DNA of 64,000 nucleotides, taken from Chitinophaga barathri (GTDB lineage: Bacteria > Bacteroidota > Bacteroidia > Chitinophagales > Chitinophagaceae). Position 1 is the stretch's first letter; each line of letters opens with the position of its first letter. Location: assembly GCF_003807585.1 (NCBI RefSeq), contig NZ_RMBX01000008.1:124001-188000 (forward strand), in the 5' to 3' direction. Made by a program: the position numbers and the translations under genes. This document shows positions 16,657-25,268 of this stretch, one piece after another. The notes beneath the pieces are model-generated. The model was not told the origin of the DNA, did not search any database, and was given only the letters and a program-made list of their open reading frames with translations.

Positions 16657-17658
16657 ATGGAAAATACATCGTACGACATCCGTCAACTCAACGACAAGAT
16701 TCACCAGGCCAGCTCTTTTGTGGACATCCTGAACATGGAGATCAACAAAGTGATCGTTGGTCAGAAGTACATGGTGGAACGCCTTATGATCGGCCTCCTG
16801 GCCCAGGGCCACGTGCTGCTGGAAGGTGTGCCGGGACTGGCTAAAACCCTGTCTATCAAATCCCTGTCTTCCGCCATCAATGCCCGTTTTTCACGTATCC
16901 AGTTCACGCCGGACCTGTTACCGGCGGACGTTGTAGGTACCATGATCTACAACCAGCAGCGCAATGAGTTCATGGTGCGCAAAGGCCCCATCTTCGCCAA
17001 CTTTATCCTTGCGGATGAGATCAACCGCGCCCCGGCGAAGGTACAGAGCGCCCTGCTGGAAGCCATGCAGGAAAGACAGGTGACCATCGGCGATACGACA
17101 TTTAAGCTGGATGAACCTTTCCTGGTACTGGCCACCCAGAACCCGATAGAGCAGGAAGGCACCTATACGCTGCCTGAAGCCCAGGTGGACCGTTTTATGC
17201 TGAAAGTAGTGATCGGTTACCCCACCAAAGAAGAGGAGCGCCACATTATCCGCCAGAACCTCCAGCCGGAAGGGCAGGTGAAGATCAACCCGGTGGTGGA
17301 CCCCGCCGATATCCTGGAAGCCCGTAAGCTCGTGCGCCAGGTGTACATGGACGAAAAGATCGAACAATATATCATCGACGTGGTGTTTGCCACCCGCAAT
17401 CCCGAAGATTATAAACTCGCCAAGCTGAAGCCCCTTATTTCCTACGGCGGCTCTCCCCGCGCATCCATCAATCTCGCGCTGGCATCCAAGGCATACGCCT
17501 TTATGAAACGCAGGGGTTATGTGATACCGGAAGACGTACGCAGCGTTTGTTTCGACGTGATGCGCCACCGCGTGGGCCTCACCTACGAAGCGGAAGCGGA
17601 GAACGTGACCAGCGAAAACATCCTGAGCGAGATATTGAATGCCGTGGAAGTGCCATGA
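16657..17658 (+). CDS. MoxR-family AAA+ ATPase
   Basis: A 333-residue AAA+ ATPase that acts as a chaperone for VWA-domain proteins. Walker A is GVPGLAKT (57-64), Walker B is ILADEIN (E121), sensor 1 is in ATQNPIEQEGTY, and the C-terminal lid has GGSPRAS. ATG 16657 (MENTSYDIRQLND) is preferred over the ATG five codons earlier because it matches the family start. It opens a plus-strand operon with DUF58, a BatD-like protein and BatA, the usual Bacteroidota Bat ('aerotolerance') order. Confidence 0.95.
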   Translation: MENTSYDIRQLNDKIHQASSFVDILNMEINKVIVGQKYMVERLMIGLLAQGHVLLEGVPGLAKTLSIKSLSSAINARFSRIQFTPDLLPADVVGTMIYNQQRNEFMVRKGPIFANFILADEINRAPAKVQSALLEAMQERQVTIGDTTFKLDEPFLVLATQNPIEQEGTYTLPEAQVDRFMLKVVIGYPTKEEERHIIRQNLQPEGQVKINPVVDPADILEARKLVRQVYMDEKIEQYIIDVVFATRNPEDYKLAKLKPLISYGGSPRASINLALASKAYAFMKRRGYVIPEDVRSVCFDVMRHRVGLTYEAEAENVTSENILSEILNAVEVP

Positions 17659-17685
17659 GCCGAGTGAATTAAAACCTGCAACAAC

Positions 17686-18552
17686 ATGGAGACTTCAGAA
17701 ATACTCAAGAAGGTCCGCCAGCTGGAAATAAAAACCAAAGGGCTCACCAATCACATATTCGCCGGCGAATACCACAGCGCCTTCAAAGGCAGGGGTATGT
17801 CCTTCAGCGAAGTGCGCGATTATAATTTCGGTGACGACGTGCGCTCCATCGACTGGAACGTGACGGCCCGCTTCAACCACCCTTTCGTAAAAGTGTTTGA
17901 AGAGGAACGCGAGCTGACCGTGATGCTGCTGGTGGACGTGAGCGAAAGCGAAACCTTCGGTACCGCCACCCATACGAAACGCAGCCTGGTAACGGAGCTG
18001 TGCGCCGTACTGGCATTCTCCGCGATCAAAAACAACGACAAGGTAGGCGTCATCTTTTTCAGCGACGGGATGGAGAAATACATTCCGCCGAAAAAAGGGA
18101 AATCGCATATCCTTTTTATCATCCGCGAACTGCTGTCCTTCACGCCCAAACGTAAAGGCACCAATATTTCCGAAACGTTGCGTTTCTTCAACAATGCCGC
18201 CAAAAAACGCAGCATCGTGTTCCTGCTCAGCGACTTTTTCTCCGGCAATTACCAGGATGCGCTGAACATCGCCGCCAAAAAACATGATGTGGTGGGCGTG
18301 CAGGTATACGATCCACGTGACAAGGACCTGCCGGCGGTAGGCCTCATGCGCATGACGGACGGGGAAACCGGCGCTTCGCAATGGGTGGATACCAGCGACA
18401 AAAAAGTACGCCAGTATTATACCCAGCAGTTCCAGCAGCATGCTCAGTACTGCAAAAGCGCTTTTGTAAAAAGCGGCGCCGATCTGATCAGTATCAGAAC
18501 GGATGAAGACTACGTGAAAGCATTACAAACATTTTTCCTGAACAGGGTTTAA
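17686..18552 (+). CDS. DUF58 domain protein (VWA-like)
   Basis: A 288-residue cytoplasmic protein of the DUF58 family. The hallmark segment GRGMSFSEVRDYNFGDDVRSIDWNVTARF lies at about residues 37-65. It is followed by a von Willebrand A-like domain (LLVDVSESETFG) in which the MIDAS pattern DxSxS is present as DVSES. DUF58 proteins are the normal partner of MoxR ATPases and are thought to be matured by them. It starts 27 bp after moxR and ends 6 bp before the next gene, consistent with one operon. Confidence 0.93.
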   Translation: METSEILKKVRQLEIKTKGLTNHIFAGEYHSAFKGRGMSFSEVRDYNFGDDVRSIDWNVTARFNHPFVKVFEEERELTVMLLVDVSESETFGTATHTKRSLVTELCAVLAFSAIKNNDKVGVIFFSDGMEKYIPPKKGKSHILFIIRELLSFTPKRKGTNISETLRFFNNAAKKRSIVFLLSDFFSGNYQDALNIAAKKHDVVGVQVYDPRDKDLPAVGLMRMTDGETGASQWVDTSDKKVRQYYTQQFQQHAQYCKSAFVKSGADLISIRTDEDYVKALQTFFLNRV

Positions 18553-18558
18553 GACTAC

Positions 18559-19569
18559 ATGAAAGGAATCAAAAATATACTCGTTTATACCCTGCTCGCG
18601 GGCCTTTTTATCACAGGCCGGGCACAGGCCCAGGAGCAGCCGGATACGCAGTATAACGACTATTTTAAAGTGACGGCCCGGCCGGACACTACCTCCATCC
18701 GCATCGGCGAGCCGGTGAAGATCGGTATTACGGCCAGGGTCGTGATCCGTTCGCTCAAAGGCGCGAACATCAAAGTGGTGTTTCCCAACCTGCCGGATTC
18801 CCTCAATCACATCGAAGTAGTGGAGCGCTCGCCGCTGGATACTACCGGCTCTACGGAAGACGAGAAATACTGGAAACAGACACTCACCGTTACCAGCTTC
18901 GATTCAGGCCGCTGGGAGCTGGCCCCCATGAAATTCGAAGTGTTCTCCGTGTCCGACGGGTCTTACGATTCCGTGTTCACAGATCCCATCTTTATAGACG
19001 TGAACACCGTGGCGGTGGATACCACCAAAGCGTTTAAACCCATCAAACCTTTACGTACCGTAGCCTGGAACATCCTGGATTACTGGCCTTACCTGCTGCC
19101 CTTGCTGCTGGTGATCACGCTGGTGGTGCTGTACTTTGCATACTGGCGCAAACGTAAGCCGAAGGCTGCGCCCGCGCCCGCCAAACCGCTGAAGTCGCCC
19201 TACGAAACAGCGATGGAGCAGCTGCAACTGCTGGAAAAAGAAAAGCCCTGGAACACGGACGTCAAATTGTATTATACACAGCTCACGGACGTGCTGCGCC
19301 ATTATTTCGAGCAGCAGTTCCACATCGCCGCATTGGAGCAGACCACGGCGGAGTTGTTACAGAATATCAAACCGGTGACCGTGCTGAACCAGCAGCGGGA
19401 CAAGCTCCAGCATATCCTTACCCTGGCGGACCTTGCGAAGTTTGCAAAACTGCAGCCCGCGCCGCATGAGCATGAGGATTGCCTGAACAAAGCCATTGAA
19501 GTAGTGGAATGGACCAAACGGACCGCCGCCGCTCAAACAGAACAAAGCCTTACCGGCACAAATCAGTAG
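18559..19569 (+). CDS. BatD-like/DUF4381-type membrane-anchored protein
   Basis: A 336-residue protein with a signal peptide (ending around AQAQ, residue 25), an extracytoplasmic beta-rich domain (about 30-150, SIRIGEPVKIGITARVV as in BatD), one transmembrane helix (174-195, YLLPLLLVITLVVLYFA) and a basic, then helical cytoplasmic tail (200-325) containing LYYTQLTDVLRHYFEQQF. This topology is that of the linker gene normally found between DUF58 and BatA in Bacteroidota. It probably connects the periplasmic face with the MoxR/VWA machinery, but no biochemical role is established. Confidence 0.8.
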   Translation: MKGIKNILVYTLLAGLFITGRAQAQEQPDTQYNDYFKVTARPDTTSIRIGEPVKIGITARVVIRSLKGANIKVVFPNLPDSLNHIEVVERSPLDTTGSTEDEKYWKQTLTVTSFDSGRWELAPMKFEVFSVSDGSYDSVFTDPIFIDVNTVAVDTTKAFKPIKPLRTVAWNILDYWPYLLPLLLVITLVVLYFAYWRKRKPKAAPAPAKPLKSPYETAMEQLQLLEKEKPWNTDVKLYYTQLTDVLRHYFEQQFHIAALEQTTAELLQNIKPVTVLNQQRDKLQHILTLADLAKFAKLQPAPHEHEDCLNKAIEVVEWTKRTAAAQTEQSLTGTNQ

Positions 19570-19576
19570 ATGAAGC

Positions 19577-20587
19577 ATGAACGCTGAACTTTGGAAAAAT
19601 ATTGAATTCGCTTACCCGGCCTTCTTCTGGCTGCTGCTGCTCATTCCTGTAATGATCTGGTGGTTCTTCAGCACCGGCCGCAAGTTCCAGGGATCGGTAC
19701 AGGTAAGCTCGCTGCAAGGACTGAAAGGGCTGCCGGTATCCTGGAAGATCCGTTTCAGGCCGCTGCTGCTCGTGCTGCGCATCCTTGCATACGCCGCGCT
19801 GGTAACCGCCCTGGCCCGCCCGCAAACTTCCAATACCTCCGAAAATATAGACAGTGAAGGGATAGACATTGTATTGAGTATAGACATCTCCGGTAGTATG
19901 CTCGCGGAAGACCTGCGGCCCAACCGTATGGAAGCCGCGAAAAAGACCGCGATGGATTTTGTGGACAGCCGCATCAGCGACCGCATCGGCCTCGTGATAT
20001 TCTCCGGCGAAAGTTTTACCCAGTGCCCCATCACCATGGACCATGGCGTGCTGAAGCAGCAGATTATGCAGATCCGCAGCGGCATGCTGCAGGATGGTAC
20101 CGCTATCGGCATGGGGCTGGCCACCGCGGTGGACCGCCTGCGCAGCAGCAAAGCCAAAAGCAAGATCATCGTATTGCTGACGGACGGCGTGAACAACACC
20201 GGCCTGGTGGACCCGCTTACCGCCCTGGAGATCGCCAAAGCATACAAAGTAAAAGTATACACCGTGGGCGTAGGCACTATCGGCAAAGCGCCCTCACCCG
20301 CCACCATGCCTGACGGCAGCATCCAGATGCAGATGGTGGACGTACAGATAGACGAGCCAATGATGAGAAAGATCGCTACCGAAACCGGCGGCCGCTACTT
20401 CCGCGCAACGGACAATACTTCCCTGCAAAACATCTACCACGAGATAGATAAACTGGAGCGTACCAAAGTGGAGATCACCTCGTACAAACGTTACCAGGAG
20501 TATTTTTTCCCGCTGGCGATGATTGCGCTGGCCTGTATACTCCTCGAAGCGGTGCTGCGGTACACGCTCTTCAGGCGCCTGCCTTAA
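19577..20587 (+). CDS. batA: VWA-domain membrane protein BatA
   Basis: A 336-residue protein with two N-terminal membrane helices (about 13-30 and 62-80), a von Willebrand A domain from about residue 95 to 300 and a C-terminal membrane helix (about 308-328). The MIDAS metal-binding motif is intact (DISGS, residues 103-107; Thr in DGTAIG; Asp in LTDG). It is the BatA protein of the Bacteroides aerotolerance operon type. The expected batB, batC and batD genes do not follow; rsgA begins 33 bp downstream. The start lies 7 bp after the previous stop. Confidence 0.92.
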   Translation: MNAELWKNIEFAYPAFFWLLLLIPVMIWWFFSTGRKFQGSVQVSSLQGLKGLPVSWKIRFRPLLLVLRILAYAALVTALARPQTSNTSENIDSEGIDIVLSIDISGSMLAEDLRPNRMEAAKKTAMDFVDSRISDRIGLVIFSGESFTQCPITMDHGVLKQQIMQIRSGMLQDGTAIGMGLATAVDRLRSSKAKSKIIVLLTDGVNNTGLVDPLTALEIAKAYKVKVYTVGVGTIGKAPSPATMPDGSIQMQMVDVQIDEPMMRKIATETGGRYFRATDNTSLQNIYHEIDKLERTKVEITSYKRYQEYFFPLAMIALACILLEAVLRYTLFRRLP

Positions 20588-20620
20588 GGCCACCTGCGCG
20601 ATTTGACTTATATTTACACC

Positions 20621-21550
20621 GTGCAAGCAACGATCTACAAATCCACCGGCAGCTGGTATACCGCCAAAACAACGACAGGCGATTTTTTGCAGGCCCGCAT
20701 CAAAGGCCTGTTCAAGATCGATGAGGATATTACCTCCACCAATCCCATTGCCGTGGGCGATGAAGTGAACATTGAAATGGAAGAAGGCGAAAACGCCCCC
20801 GCCATTATCACGGATATCGATGACCGTAAGAACTACATTGTACGAAGCTCCCCGCAAGGCAAACACAAAAAACATATTGTAGCCGCCAACCTGGATCAGG
20901 CCATGCTGGTATGCACCGTAAAGGAACCGCGCACCTCACAGGGTTTTATAGACCGCTTCCTGGTGACGGCCGCGGCTTATCATATACCCGTCATCCTTGT
21001 GTTCAACAAAAAAGATGTGTACAAGGCGAAAGAGATGGAGAAGTTTGAGCACTGGAAAGCGGTGTATGAAGACATCGGGTACACCGTAGTGCTTACTGCC
21101 GCCAGCGTGGGCGAAGGCATGGACGAACTGAAAGAACTGCTTAAAGATAAAACCACCCTCATCTCCGGGCATTCCGGCGTGGGCAAATCCACGATCATCA
21201 ACCAGCTGCTGCCGCATCTGCAACTACGGACAAAAAACGTGAGCGGCTGGAGCGGCAAGGGTTTACACACCACCACCTTCGCCGAAATGTTCGACCTCCC
21301 GGATGGCGGAAGACTGATCGATACACCGGGTGTAAGGGAATTCGGCATTGTAGATATCCCAAAAACGGAGCTTTCTCATTATTTCCTTGAAATGCAGGCA
21401 TACCTCCCCGGTTGCCAGTTCAACAACTGTATCCATATGGATGAGCCCGGCTGTGCCGTAAAAGAAGCGGTGGAAGAAGGGGAAATTGATATGGACAGGT
21501 ATGTGAGTTATGCCACGATACTGGCTACTATTGAAGAAACGACCTACTAA
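20621..21550 (+). CDS. rsgA: Ribosome small-subunit-dependent GTPase A
   Basis: A circularly permuted GTPase that checks late maturation of the 30S subunit. The 309-residue product has an OB-fold N-terminal domain, G4 NKKD (129-132), G1 GHSGVGKST (183-191), G3 DTPG (234-237) and a C-terminal zinc site (C265, C270, H272, C278). An in-frame TTG at 20603 would add six residues, but the GTG at 20621 gives MQATIYKSTGSWY, the normal family beginning, so it is chosen. A TATATTTA sequence just upstream could be a weak -7 box. It follows batA by 33 bp. Confidence 0.95.
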   Translation: MQATIYKSTGSWYTAKTTTGDFLQARIKGLFKIDEDITSTNPIAVGDEVNIEMEEGENAPAIITDIDDRKNYIVRSSPQGKHKKHIVAANLDQAMLVCTVKEPRTSQGFIDRFLVTAAAYHIPVILVFNKKDVYKAKEMEKFEHWKAVYEDIGYTVVLTAASVGEGMDELKELLKDKTTLISGHSGVGKSTIINQLLPHLQLRTKNVSGWSGKGLHTTTFAEMFDLPDGGRLIDTPGVREFGIVDIPKTELSHYFLEMQAYLPGCQFNNCIHMDEPGCAVKEAVEEGEIDMDRYVSYATILATIEETTY

Positions 21551-21557
21551 AACAATA

Positions 21558-21722
21558 CTATCCCCTGCGGTGGAACAATCCCTTTTTAGGCGGCTTGCCC
21601 ATTTCGTCCATCACCCTTTCCGCACCCAGGTTCTTTACCGGCGTAGGGCAGCCTGTTTTTTGCGTGCGGCAGCCCAGGGCAACGATCCCGCACAATACCA
21701 GCAATAAGCATAACTTCCGCAT
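21558..21722 (-). CDS. Tiny lipoprotein B (54 residues)
   Basis: A short ORF found by reading the gap. It has a basic start (MRK), a hydrophobic stretch (LCLLLVLCGIVALGC) and a lipobox-like Cys18, then a 36-residue mature part RTQKTGCPTP... ending in a basic tail. The sequence GC-R-T-QK-T-GCP matches the neighbouring tiny lipoprotein's GC-A-S-QK-Y-GCP at the same distance from the lipid-bearing Cys. It starts 11 bp after the neighbour's stop and ends 7 bp from the convergent rsgA stop. No function is known. Two small paralogous ORFs with the same architecture are unlikely by chance. Confidence 0.65.
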   Translation of the reverse strand: MRKLCLLLVLCGIVALGCRTQKTGCPTPVKNLGAERVMDEMGKPPKKGLFHRRG

Positions 21723-21733
21723 AATCAGTCGGT

Positions 21734-21883
21734 TTAGAAGAGTTTCATCTGTTTACCTGCCTTGCTGTTCTGCTTCTGGTTATTGGAGTTGTAATATGTG
21801 CTGCCGGGGCAACCATATTTCTGGGACGCGCAACCGGCCAGTAAAAAGGCCAGCCATAGCCCTAAAAGCCATTTTCTTTTCAT
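21734..21883 (-). CDS. Tiny lipoprotein A (49 residues)
   Basis: A short ORF with a textbook lipoprotein signal: MKRK, hydrophobic LLGLWLAFLLAGC, with lipobox LLAGC and Cys18. The mature part is only 32 residues (ASQKYGCPGSTYYN... then Gln/Lys/Asn-rich). The conserved GCxxQKxGCP motif is shared with the second tiny lipoprotein directly downstream. It lies 50 bp downstream of the gamma-carbonic anhydrase stop. The product would sit in the cell envelope; its role is unknown. Confidence 0.7.
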   Translation of the reverse strand: MKRKWLLGLWLAFLLAGCASQKYGCPGSTYYNSNNQKQNSKAGKQMKLF

Positions 21884-21933
21884 AGGTCAGGGAGATTATA
21901 ATATGCAATATAACGTTTTTTTATACCGCGATA

Positions 21934-22455
21934 TTATACCTGGTCGCGGAACCAGTCCGCGTACATGATGTAATTATTCGCTATCCGGTCTATTTCTCCG
22001 TGGATCAGCTCCTGGCTGATGGTTTTCACCTTTTTGGCGGGCACGCCGGCATAAATGCAGCCTGCTTCCACCTGTGTGCCTTCCAGCACCACGGCCCCGG
22101 CGGCGATGATAGTATTGCTGCCGATGTGCGCATTGTCCATCACGATGGCGCCCATGCCTATCAGCACATTGTCTTCCACCGTACAGCCGTGCACGATGGC
22201 GTTGTGCCCCACGGACACATTATTTCCGATCACGGTTTTTGTTTTCTGGTAAGTGGCGTGTATCACGGCGCCATCCTGGATGTTCACCTTATCACCCATG
22301 CGGATGCTGTTCACATCGCCGCGCACCACGGCATTGAACCATACGCTGCAATCCTTTCCCATCACTACATCTCCCACGATAGTGGCGTTCGGCGCGATAA
22401 AACAATTAGGCCCCATTTCCGGGTGCACTCCTTTAACTGGTAATATTACTGGCAT
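21934..22455 (-). CDS. Gamma-class carbonic anhydrase family protein
   Basis: A 173-residue left-handed beta-helix (hexapeptide-repeat) protein. Three histidines in the positions of the gamma-carbonic-anhydrase zinc site are present (H66, H84, H89: DGAVIHATY and SVGHNAIVHG). The RGDVNSIRMGDKVNIQDG segment is the family signature. It may hydrate carbon dioxide, but many YrdA/PaaY-like members have weak or no activity. The frame is open upstream, but MPVILPVKGVHP at 22455 is the family start. A TATATTTG -7 box ends only 5 nt upstream of this start. Confidence 0.9.
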   Translation of the reverse strand: MPVILPVKGVHPEMGPNCFIAPNATIVGDVVMGKDCSVWFNAVVRGDVNSIRMGDKVNIQDGAVIHATYQKTKTVIGNNVSVGHNAIVHGCTVEDNVLIGMGAIVMDNAHIGSNTIIAAGAVVLEGTQVEAGCIYAGVPAKKVKTISQELIHGEIDRIANNYIMYADWFRDQV

Positions 22456-22459
22456 GTTA

Positions 22460-22467
22460 CAAATATA
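22460..22467 (-). promoter_or_regulatory. -7 promoter box of gamma-carbonic anhydrase gene (TATATTTG)
   Basis: Exact TAnnTTTG match on the minus strand in the 35-bp gap to the divergent aminotransferase gene. Its position implies transcription starting at or next to the ATG. The divergent gene has only a one-mismatch box (TAACTTCG, 22477-22484). Confidence 0.55.
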
Positions 22468-22490
22468 GAACTTCACTAACTTCGCCCCTA

Positions 22491-23672
22491 ATGAATAACA
22501 GGCAGCTTTTTTTACAACATGTGGCACAAACCTCCGATGCCCCCATGGCCCTGGAGATCGTAAAAGCGCAGGGCATGTACATGTGGGATGCGGGCGGGAA
22601 ACAATACCTGGACCTGATCGCCGGCATCAGCGTGTGCAACATCGGGCACTGCCACCCGGCAGTGGTAAAGGCCATCAAAGAACAGGCGGAAACCTATATG
22701 CACCTGCTCGTATACGGGGAGTTTGTACAAAGCCCGCAGGTGGCCTACGCCAAATATCTTACCGATCACCTTCCCGCCGGCCTCAACAGCGTGTATTTCA
22801 CCAATTCCGGCAGCGAAGCCACGGAAGGCGCCATGAAACTGGCCAAACGCCATACCGGCCGCACGGAGATCATCGCTTTCAAAAACAGTTATCACGGCTC
22901 CACGCAGGGCTCCCTCAGCATCATCGGCGACGAATACTGGCGCAACGCCTATCGTCCCCTGCTTCCGGACGTGCAGCACCTGCAACATAATTCCATGGAC
23001 ATGCTCGGCCAGATCACGGAGCGCACGGCCTGCGTGATCGCTGAAACCATACAGGCCGAAGCCGGCGTGCTGGCGCCGGAAAAAACATGGCTCCAGGCTC
23101 TCCGTAAAAGATGTACGGAAACCGGCACCCTGCTGGTGCTGGATGAGATACAATGCGGCCTCGGCCGCAACGGCACGCTTTGGGCCTTTGAACAATACGA
23201 CGTAGTACCGGACATCCTGCTCACCGGCAAAGCGCTTGGCGGCGGCATGCCTTTAGGCGCCTTTATTGCCAGCCGTGAAGTGATGTGGAGCCTGACGAAT
23301 CAACCCGTACTGGGGCATATCACCACTTTCGGCGGCCATCCGGTGGCCTGCGCGGCCGGGCTGGCAGGCATGAAAGCGTTGATGGAAGAGAACATGACAG
23401 CGGATATTCCCGCCAAAGAAAAGCTGTTCCTGGAGCTGCTGAAACACCCCAAAATAAAAGCAGTCCGTTCCCGCGGGCTGATGCTGGCCGTGGAGCTGGA
23501 AGATTTCCCGGCGGTGCAGAAAGTGATTGCGCATTGTATTGCGAATGGCGTGATCACGGACTGGTTCCTGTTTGCGGCCAATTGTATCCGCATCGTACCG
23601 CCGCTGATCATCAATGAAGAAGAGATCCGGAAGGCCTGCGCGGTGATACTGGCGGGGCTGAATACTTTATAA
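22491..23672 (+). CDS. Class III PLP-dependent aminotransferase
   Basis: A 393-residue pyridoxal-phosphate enzyme of the acetylornithine/4-aminobutyrate/aspartate aminotransferase group. The phosphate-binding region is NSGSEATEGAMKLAKR (105-120), Asp218 in LVLDEIQCGLGR contacts the cofactor nitrogen, and K247 in LLTGKALGGGMP forms the Schiff base. The short N-terminus and a second half typical of 'aspartate aminotransferase family protein' leave the substrate open. It is not next to arginine genes. It is divergent from the carbonic anhydrase gene and followed by a hairpin. Confidence 0.9.
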   Translation: MNNRQLFLQHVAQTSDAPMALEIVKAQGMYMWDAGGKQYLDLIAGISVCNIGHCHPAVVKAIKEQAETYMHLLVYGEFVQSPQVAYAKYLTDHLPAGLNSVYFTNSGSEATEGAMKLAKRHTGRTEIIAFKNSYHGSTQGSLSIIGDEYWRNAYRPLLPDVQHLQHNSMDMLGQITERTACVIAETIQAEAGVLAPEKTWLQALRKRCTETGTLLVLDEIQCGLGRNGTLWAFEQYDVVPDILLTGKALGGGMPLGAFIASREVMWSLTNQPVLGHITTFGGHPVACAAGLAGMKALMEENMTADIPAKEKLFLELLKHPKIKAVRSRGLMLAVELEDFPAVQKVIAHCIANGVITDWFLFAANCIRIVPPLIINEEEIRKACAVILAGLNTL

Positions 23673-23707
23673 CTTTTTCCATCCTTACCTCACCTATAAG
23701 ACAAAGA

Positions 23708-23731
23708 ATCCTCCCGGGAAACCGGGAGGAT
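23708..23731. terminator. Hairpin between aminotransferase and OmpA genes
   Basis: Perfect 10-bp stem ATCCTCCCGG/CCGGGAGGAT with a GAAA tetraloop in the convergent gap. Tails are only weakly T-rich, but position and strength suggest a bidirectional terminator. Confidence 0.65.
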
Positions 23732-23769
23732 CGTTTCAAACTGCTTATGAGAAAATTCAACTAAAAGAT

Positions 23770-24456
23770 CTATTGTTTGCTGGCTTCCTGCTTCGCTTCA
23801 GACTTCATCTTGTCGTTTGCGAAGATGGAGAATTCCACACGACGGTTCTGCGCACGGTTGGCTTCGCTGTCGTTGGGGAATTTAGGCTGGGTTTCGCCAT
23901 ACCAGAATGTCTGCACACGGTTTGCAGCAACGCCCTGGCCAACCAGGTAATTCGCTACTGATTTTGCACGGCGTTCGGACAGCGAGTAATTATAAGCATC
24001 CGCACCGGTATCGTCCGTATGGCCTTCCACGCGTACATGTGTGTCAGGATATTTGTTCAGTACGCCCGCGAGCTCCTGGATATTGCTTTGCGCGGTAGCT
24101 GTCAGGTCTGACTTATCGAAGCCGAACAGTACGCCGGAGTTGAAAGTAACGTTGATACCTTCGCCTACACGTTCAACGGTGGCGTTGGGTACTTCGTTCT
24201 TGATCTCCTGGGCTTGTTTGTCCATTTTCTTACCGATCAGCACACCGGCGGTACCACCCACTGCCGCGCCGATAATAGCGCCCAGGGCCGTATTACCGGC
24301 TGCTTTTCCTATCACTGCACCGGCTGCGGCACCGCCGCCGGTTCCTATTACCGCTCCTTTCTTCGTGTTGTCCATACCCTGCCAGGTGCTACAGCTGCTG
24401 ATCATGAGCACCCCTGCTAAAGCCATCGCCACTAATGCATTCATTCGTTTCATCAT
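23770..24456 (-). CDS. OmpA-family lipoprotein with glycine-zipper domain
   Basis: A 228-residue outer-membrane lipoprotein. The signal ends at the lipobox with Cys22 (MISSC). Residues about 33-80 are a glycine-zipper membrane segment (GAVIGTGGGAAAGAVIGKAAG). Residues about 105-215 are an OmpA C-terminal peptidoglycan-binding domain (FGFDKSDLTATAQSNI, VEGHTDDTGADAYNYSLSERRAKSVANYL, NRRVEF). It probably links the outer membrane with the cell wall. Two adjacent ATG codons (24456, 24453) are possible starts. It stands alone between two terminator-like hairpins. Confidence 0.93.
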   Translation of the reverse strand: MMKRMNALVAMALAGVLMISSCSTWQGMDNTKKGAVIGTGGGAAAGAVIGKAAGNTALGAIIGAAVGGTAGVLIGKKMDKQAQEIKNEVPNATVERVGEGINVTFNSGVLFGFDKSDLTATAQSNIQELAGVLNKYPDTHVRVEGHTDDTGADAYNYSLSERRAKSVANYLVGQGVAANRVQTFWYGETQPKFPNDSEANRAQNRRVEFSIFANDKMKSEAKQEASKQ

Positions 24457-24553
24457 AGTAAGTTTTATTTTGAGTGTTAAAGCCTAAACAAATAGTCTGC
24501 CAAATCGGAGCGCTCTATATTACACCACTGGTAATCAGTCCATTGCAGGGAAA

Positions 24554-24595
24554 ATAAAACAGGCATACGGGTTTGTACGCCGCTGCCTGTTTTAT
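24554..24595. terminator. Terminator of DUF937 gene
   Basis: Perfect 12-bp arms ATAAAACAGGCA and TGCCTGTTTTAT (24554-24565, 24584-24595), directly past the DUF937 stop at 24599, with T-rich tails on both strands. Confidence 0.75.
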
Positions 24596-24598
24596 CGG

Positions 24599-25174
24599 TT
24601 ACTTGCCAAAAAGGCCGCCCAACAGTCCGCCTAATCCGCCGCTGCCCTGCTGTTGCTTAGCACCGTTGCTGATCATTCCCATCAGGTCCTGCATGTCCAC
24701 ATCGCCGTCTCCGTCTTTGTCCAGTCCGCCGGCAAATTTGCCAAGCAGGCCGCCAAGGTTCATACCATTGGTAGAACCGCCGGTAAGGGAGCCGAAAATG
24801 CCGTCAAGCGAAAACCCGTTGTCCGAGGGGTCATTGGTTTTTTTAACCAGCGAGCCCAGTACGGTGGGGATCAGTGATGCAGCCAGGGAGGCAGCTGCGC
24901 CGCTGTTGAGGTTAAACTTCTGGGTCAGGTTGCTGATCAGGTTACCGGAAATGTTATTCACCAGGGGGTTCTGGGAATCTACCTGGCCGTTGCTGTTGAA
25001 CAGGCCCATAACTTCTTTTACATTTCCATTGGCAAGGGCATCCTGCAAACCGGAAGCGATAGAGTGCGTGGCTTCGCCGATCACTGCATCATTCTGCTCA
25101 TTGGGAATAGCAGGATTGGCCACCACTGTTTCCTGGGCGTTTTCACGCACCAGCTGGACTAATTGATCTAACAT
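24599..25174 (-). CDS. DUF937 protein with EF-hand-like calcium loop
   Basis: A 191-residue protein without signal peptide. The first 110 residues match the DUF937 pattern (helical, Asn/Gln-rich, ending in LAASLIPTVLGSLVKK). A calcium-binding loop of EF-hand/dockerin type follows at residues 152-163 (DKDGDGDVDMQD). The tail is Gly/Leu-rich (GGLGGLLGGLFGK), and a similar GLLGKFAGG occurs before the loop. DUF937 proteins (YidB-like) have no known function. The calcium loop is a direct reading of spaced acidic residues at positions 1, 3, 5, 9 and 12. Confidence 0.85.
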   Translation of the reverse strand: MLDQLVQLVRENAQETVVANPAIPNEQNDAVIGEATHSIASGLQDALANGNVKEVMGLFNSNGQVDSQNPLVNNISGNLISNLTQKFNLNSGAAASLAASLIPTVLGSLVKKTNDPSDNGFSLDGIFGSLTGGSTNGMNLGGLLGKFAGGLDKDGDGDVDMQDLMGMISNGAKQQQGSGGLGGLLGGLFGK

Positions 25175-25268
25175 TTTGTTTTGGTTTAGGATGGAAGAAA
25201 ACTGAGGTCACCGAATATTATGCATTTTGAACAATCTGGTAAACGGTTCCGGGCAATAGTAGCATAAT

